Part shown: positions 23,341-25,029 of the stretch, one piece after another
Numbering within the stretch: the first letter of the stretch is position 1
Layout: every line of letters begins with the position of its first letter
Origin: a virus
IMG/VR virus record: IMGVR_UViG_3300007344_000219
Coordinates: 1-25,029 of that record
Reading direction: 5' to 3' (one strand)
DNA length: 25,029 nucleotides
Program-made: the position numbers and the translations under genes
Notes under the pieces: generated by a model
What the model was told of the DNA's origin: nothing
Databases searched by the model: none
The model's input: the letters and a program-made list of their open reading frames with translations, nothing else

Positions 23341-24081
23341 TTATTCTTTAATTCCACGTTCTTTGGCCATCTCTTTATTTGTAGGACCATTCTCCAAACG
23401 ATTGTTAATGATTGTTGTGATTTCGTTACCCAACATTGAATAAACTTTCATGAAATTACCCACACCCAATTGTGAATCTTTAACATCCCATAAAGTAATC
23501 CCATCTTTTTTACTTCTATCGTTGTGGAAAGCTACTTTAGCAAAATCATTAGAACGATATTCAGTTTCTTTAACTGATTTGTCAATAACAAACACTAAAC
23601 AACCATTCTCTATATATTGTTTATAGTATTTACCATAGTTATTATCTTCTGAAGATACACACCATTTAGTTCCTTTACCATAAACATTAGAACTTCTAAC
23701 AGATAAAGGGTATAAAACTAACCATCTATCATCTTCGTATAAGATTTCAGTTTCTTTGTTTTTAACCTCAGAGATTGTAACCTTTTCTTTAGCGTTTTTA
23801 ACTGTTTGAACAATATCTGGATTTGATGGGTATGAATAAATATCTTTATTCTCCAAAAGATTTCGTTCAGACAAGTCATGGAAATCCCTAATAACATCAA
23901 ACATTTCCTTAAAAGTGTTCTCTTTTAATTCTTTTTCAATCCATTCAACCCAATCTGAAACAGATTTAATCATAAACGGTAAATACTTGTTTGTTTTAGA
24001 TGGGTCCATTGCTGATAAAATATCAATGATACTGATATTGTAGTTTGGGTTTTGTTCTTTTAGTTCCTTAATTTTTGCCAT
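23341..24081 (-). CDS. Hypothetical protein with GTKWC motif
   Basis: The protein is 246 residues from the ATG at 24081; a frame extending to a TTG at 24123 is less likely. I have no function for it. The most distinctive part is about 117-170: WLVLYPLSVRSSNVYGKGTKWC (in pieces WLVLYPL and YGKGTKWCVSS, 134-144), then GKYYKQYIENGCLVFVID and a later KVAFHNDRS and ITLWDVKD. I recall similar GxxTKWC proteins in other large phages but cannot name the family. The N-terminal 100 residues are charged and helical. On the minus strand upstream there is TATATTTG (about 24123-24130), like a Bacteroidota -7 element, so this gene may use host RNA polymerase. No leader of the head-targeting type is evident. 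Confidence 0.82.
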   Translation of the reverse strand: MAKIKELKEQNPNYNISIIDILSAMDPSKTNKYLPFMIKSVSDWVEWIEKELKENTFKEMFDVIRDFHDLSERNLLENKDIYSYPSNPDIVQTVKNAKEKVTISEVKNKETEILYEDDRWLVLYPLSVRSSNVYGKGTKWCVSSEDNNYGKYYKQYIENGCLVFVIDKSVKETEYRSNDFAKVAFHNDRSKKDGITLWDVKDSQLGVGNFMKVYSMLGNEITTIINNRLENGPTNKEMAKERGIKE

Positions 24082-24180
24082 ATCTATTAATATTAATTCG
24101 GTTTTTAACTTTAACTCCAACAAATATATTAATTCTTTTTTAATTAAACAATATATAACCTAATTTTTTGGAAGTTAATG

Positions 24181-24189
24181 ATATTTATA
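24181..24189 (+). promoter_or_regulatory. ATATTTATA motif
   Basis: ATATTTATA in the context ATGATATTTATAAG, 15 bases before the ATG at 24205. The upstream in-frame ATG at 24178 overlaps the motif and is unlikely to be the start. Confidence 0.55.
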
Positions 24190-24204
24190 AGAAAAGAAAT
24201 TATT

Positions 24205-24621
24205 ATGAAAAAAATTATAAAATTAAAAGAATCTGATTTGGGAAGGCTGGTTAGAAGGGTTATTAAAGAAGAGGAAGAAGTTAAAAAAGAAAAATCTACT
24301 ACTTTAACTAAACACCCTGCATACCCAGCAATAGATAGATTGGAGAGGGAGTTAGAAAACTTAAAAATGGAATTTAAGGATAGTATTGCTAATGCTGTAT
24401 CGGGTGAAGATGGGTATCATAGTGAAATCGATAAATTCTCTGAAGATTTTGGTAAATTCATTACTAAAGTATCTAATTTGAAATCTAAAATAAATGATTA
24501 TCAAATAGCTAATAAAGATAAGGAAATGGCTGAGGCTAGAAAACGTAAAGAAAAACAACGTCAATATCAACACCATATGAGAGAAAAGGCTAGAAAAGAT
24601 GGTCGTAACTATTCTTATTAA
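24205..24621 (+). CDS. Leader-bearing basic protein (putative head-internal)
   Basis: From the ATG at 24205 the protein is 138 residues and begins MKKIIKLKESDLGRLVRRV, the leader type of the genes at 13486, 13926 and 14462, with IKE|EEE at 20-22. The body is a highly charged helix (about 45-105, ERELENLKMEF, SEIDKFSEDFGKFITKV) ending in a very basic tail (ARKRKEKQRQYQHHMREKARK) that could bind DNA, as many head-internal proteins do. The start is preferred over 24178 because the leader begins there and the ATATTTATA motif lies 15 bases upstream. I infer packaging with the genome; no enzymatic motif is seen. Confidence 0.8.
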   Translation: MKKIIKLKESDLGRLVRRVIKEEEEVKKEKSTTLTKHPAYPAIDRLERELENLKMEFKDSIANAVSGEDGYHSEIDKFSEDFGKFITKVSNLKSKINDYQIANKDKEMAEARKRKEKQRQYQHHMREKARKDGRNYSY

Positions 24622-24628
24622 AAACACA

Positions 24629-24958
24629 ATGAGAAGGTTTGATAAAAAAAAGAATATTTTAGAGGCTAACTTGAGGTTGGAGGAGTCTTTTATTGGATCT
24701 AAAAAACTAATTTTAGAAGATCAAAACCCTGATACTAGTTCTGATACAAAAAATATTTGTGATATAATGACGGTTAATTCATGGGATGAAATTTTAGAAT
24801 TATTAAACACTATGGATTCTGTTAAAGGTTCTGATAAAATAAAAAAAGATATAAAAAATTTGTATCAAAAAAGTAAAGAAGAATTGTCTACATTAAGTAA
24901 TGATGAGGATATTATGAATACTTATTTAAGAAAGATACAAAATGAATTGTGTAAATAA
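24629..24958 (+). CDS. Small helical protein, possible head-internal
   Basis: From the ATG at 24629 the protein is 109 residues. It begins MRRFDKKKNILEANLRLEES, with I-L-E|A at 10-13, a very T4-like prohead protease site, and further L-x-E triplets (RLEE, LILE). The body is helical and charged (SWDEILELLNTM, DKIKKDIKNLYQKSKEEL) and resembles no known family. A longer frame from 24599 would overlap the preceding gene and add ten residues that do not look like a leader. It starts 7 bases after the previous stop and is in the same operon. Confidence 0.72.
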   Translation: MRRFDKKKNILEANLRLEESFIGSKKLILEDQNPDTSSDTKNICDIMTVNSWDEILELLNTMDSVKGSDKIKKDIKNLYQKSKEELSTLSNDEDIMNTYLRKIQNELCK

Positions 24959-24969
24959 AATAAAACAAA

Positions 24970-25029
24970 ATGAAAAACTTAAAACAAATTAAATTAATGA
25001 TGGAGAGATTGGAATCTCCTAGAATGACC
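24970..25029 (+). CDS. Start of a further small gene (cut by window end)
   Basis: Twenty codons are visible: an ATG 11 bases after the previous stop, after an A-rich leader, encoding MKNLKQIKLMMERLE then SPRMT. The basic, leucine-rich start with R-L-E|S resembles the leaders of the genes before it. The product and length cannot be judged from this window. Confidence 0.55.
   Translation, partial: MKNLKQIKLMMERLESPRMT

Overview
The window is a stretch of an AT-rich tailed-phage genome whose head genes are of the T4 (Myoviridae-type) lineage but far from T4 itself. Large terminase, portal (gp20-like), prohead protease (gp21-like), prohead core scaffold (gp22-like) and major capsid protein (gp23-like) occur in T4 order, broken up by accessory genes. 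A Bacteroidota (flavobacterial-type) host is likely: most start codons lack a Shine-Dalgarno sequence and follow A-rich leaders, and one gene (15017-15250) looks like DUF4494, a family I know from Bacteroidota and their phages. The host is inferred, not shown.

Layout. 41-4465 (+): a 599-residue protein of unknown function, a small protein with an NDFDW motif, the large terminase and an 82-residue unknown. 4466-5270 (-): two small membrane-anchored coiled-coil proteins, spanin-like in shape. 5362-9592 (+): portal, a possible core protein, a four-helix holin-family protein, a two-helix membrane protein and a LamG-fold protein, closed by a terminator. 9687-11597 (+): an MPPED-type metallophosphoesterase, an unknown, and the prohead protease. 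11615-13402 (+): a free-standing Vsr-like homing endonuclease. 13486-14917 (+): three genes sharing an N-terminal leader. 15017-15250 (+): the DUF4494-like gene between two identical terminator hairpins. 15299-15727 (-): a small HExxH metalloprotease-like protein. 15870-18827 (+): scaffold and major capsid protein. 18880-20478 (-): a second homing endonuclease. 20554-23100 (+): a large multi-module protein ending in a GH24 lysozyme. 23068-24081 (-): a 78-residue protein resembling the capsid propeptide, and a 'GTKWC' protein. 24205-25029 (+): three more leader-type genes, the last cut by the window end. There is no gene-free stretch longer than about 300 bases, and I see no tRNA, CRISPR array or insertion sequence.

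The main idea is a head-maturation and cargo system. The capsid protein carries a LINE|T sequence (residues 57-61) where T4 gp23 is cut by gp21, so the local prohead protease probably keeps the T4 rule of cutting after (L/I)-x-E. Many small proteins here start with short leaders that end in the same signature and resemble T4 capsid-targeting sequences. The 848-residue protein has (L/I)-x-E directly before each of its NDFDW/NDFGW motifs, about every 105-125 residues, as if it were a chain of cargo modules cut apart inside the prohead, the last being a lysozyme. A 120-residue protein at 1938-2300 looks like a single-module version. A 78-residue protein reproduces the capsid propeptide up to the cut site. 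These functions are inferred; the motifs and their spacing are seen directly.

An ATATTTATA motif lies shortly upstream of at least nine starts on both strands and is probably a phage-specific transcription or start signal. It is the reverse complement of the T4 late-promoter core and sits in the opposite orientation relative to the genes.
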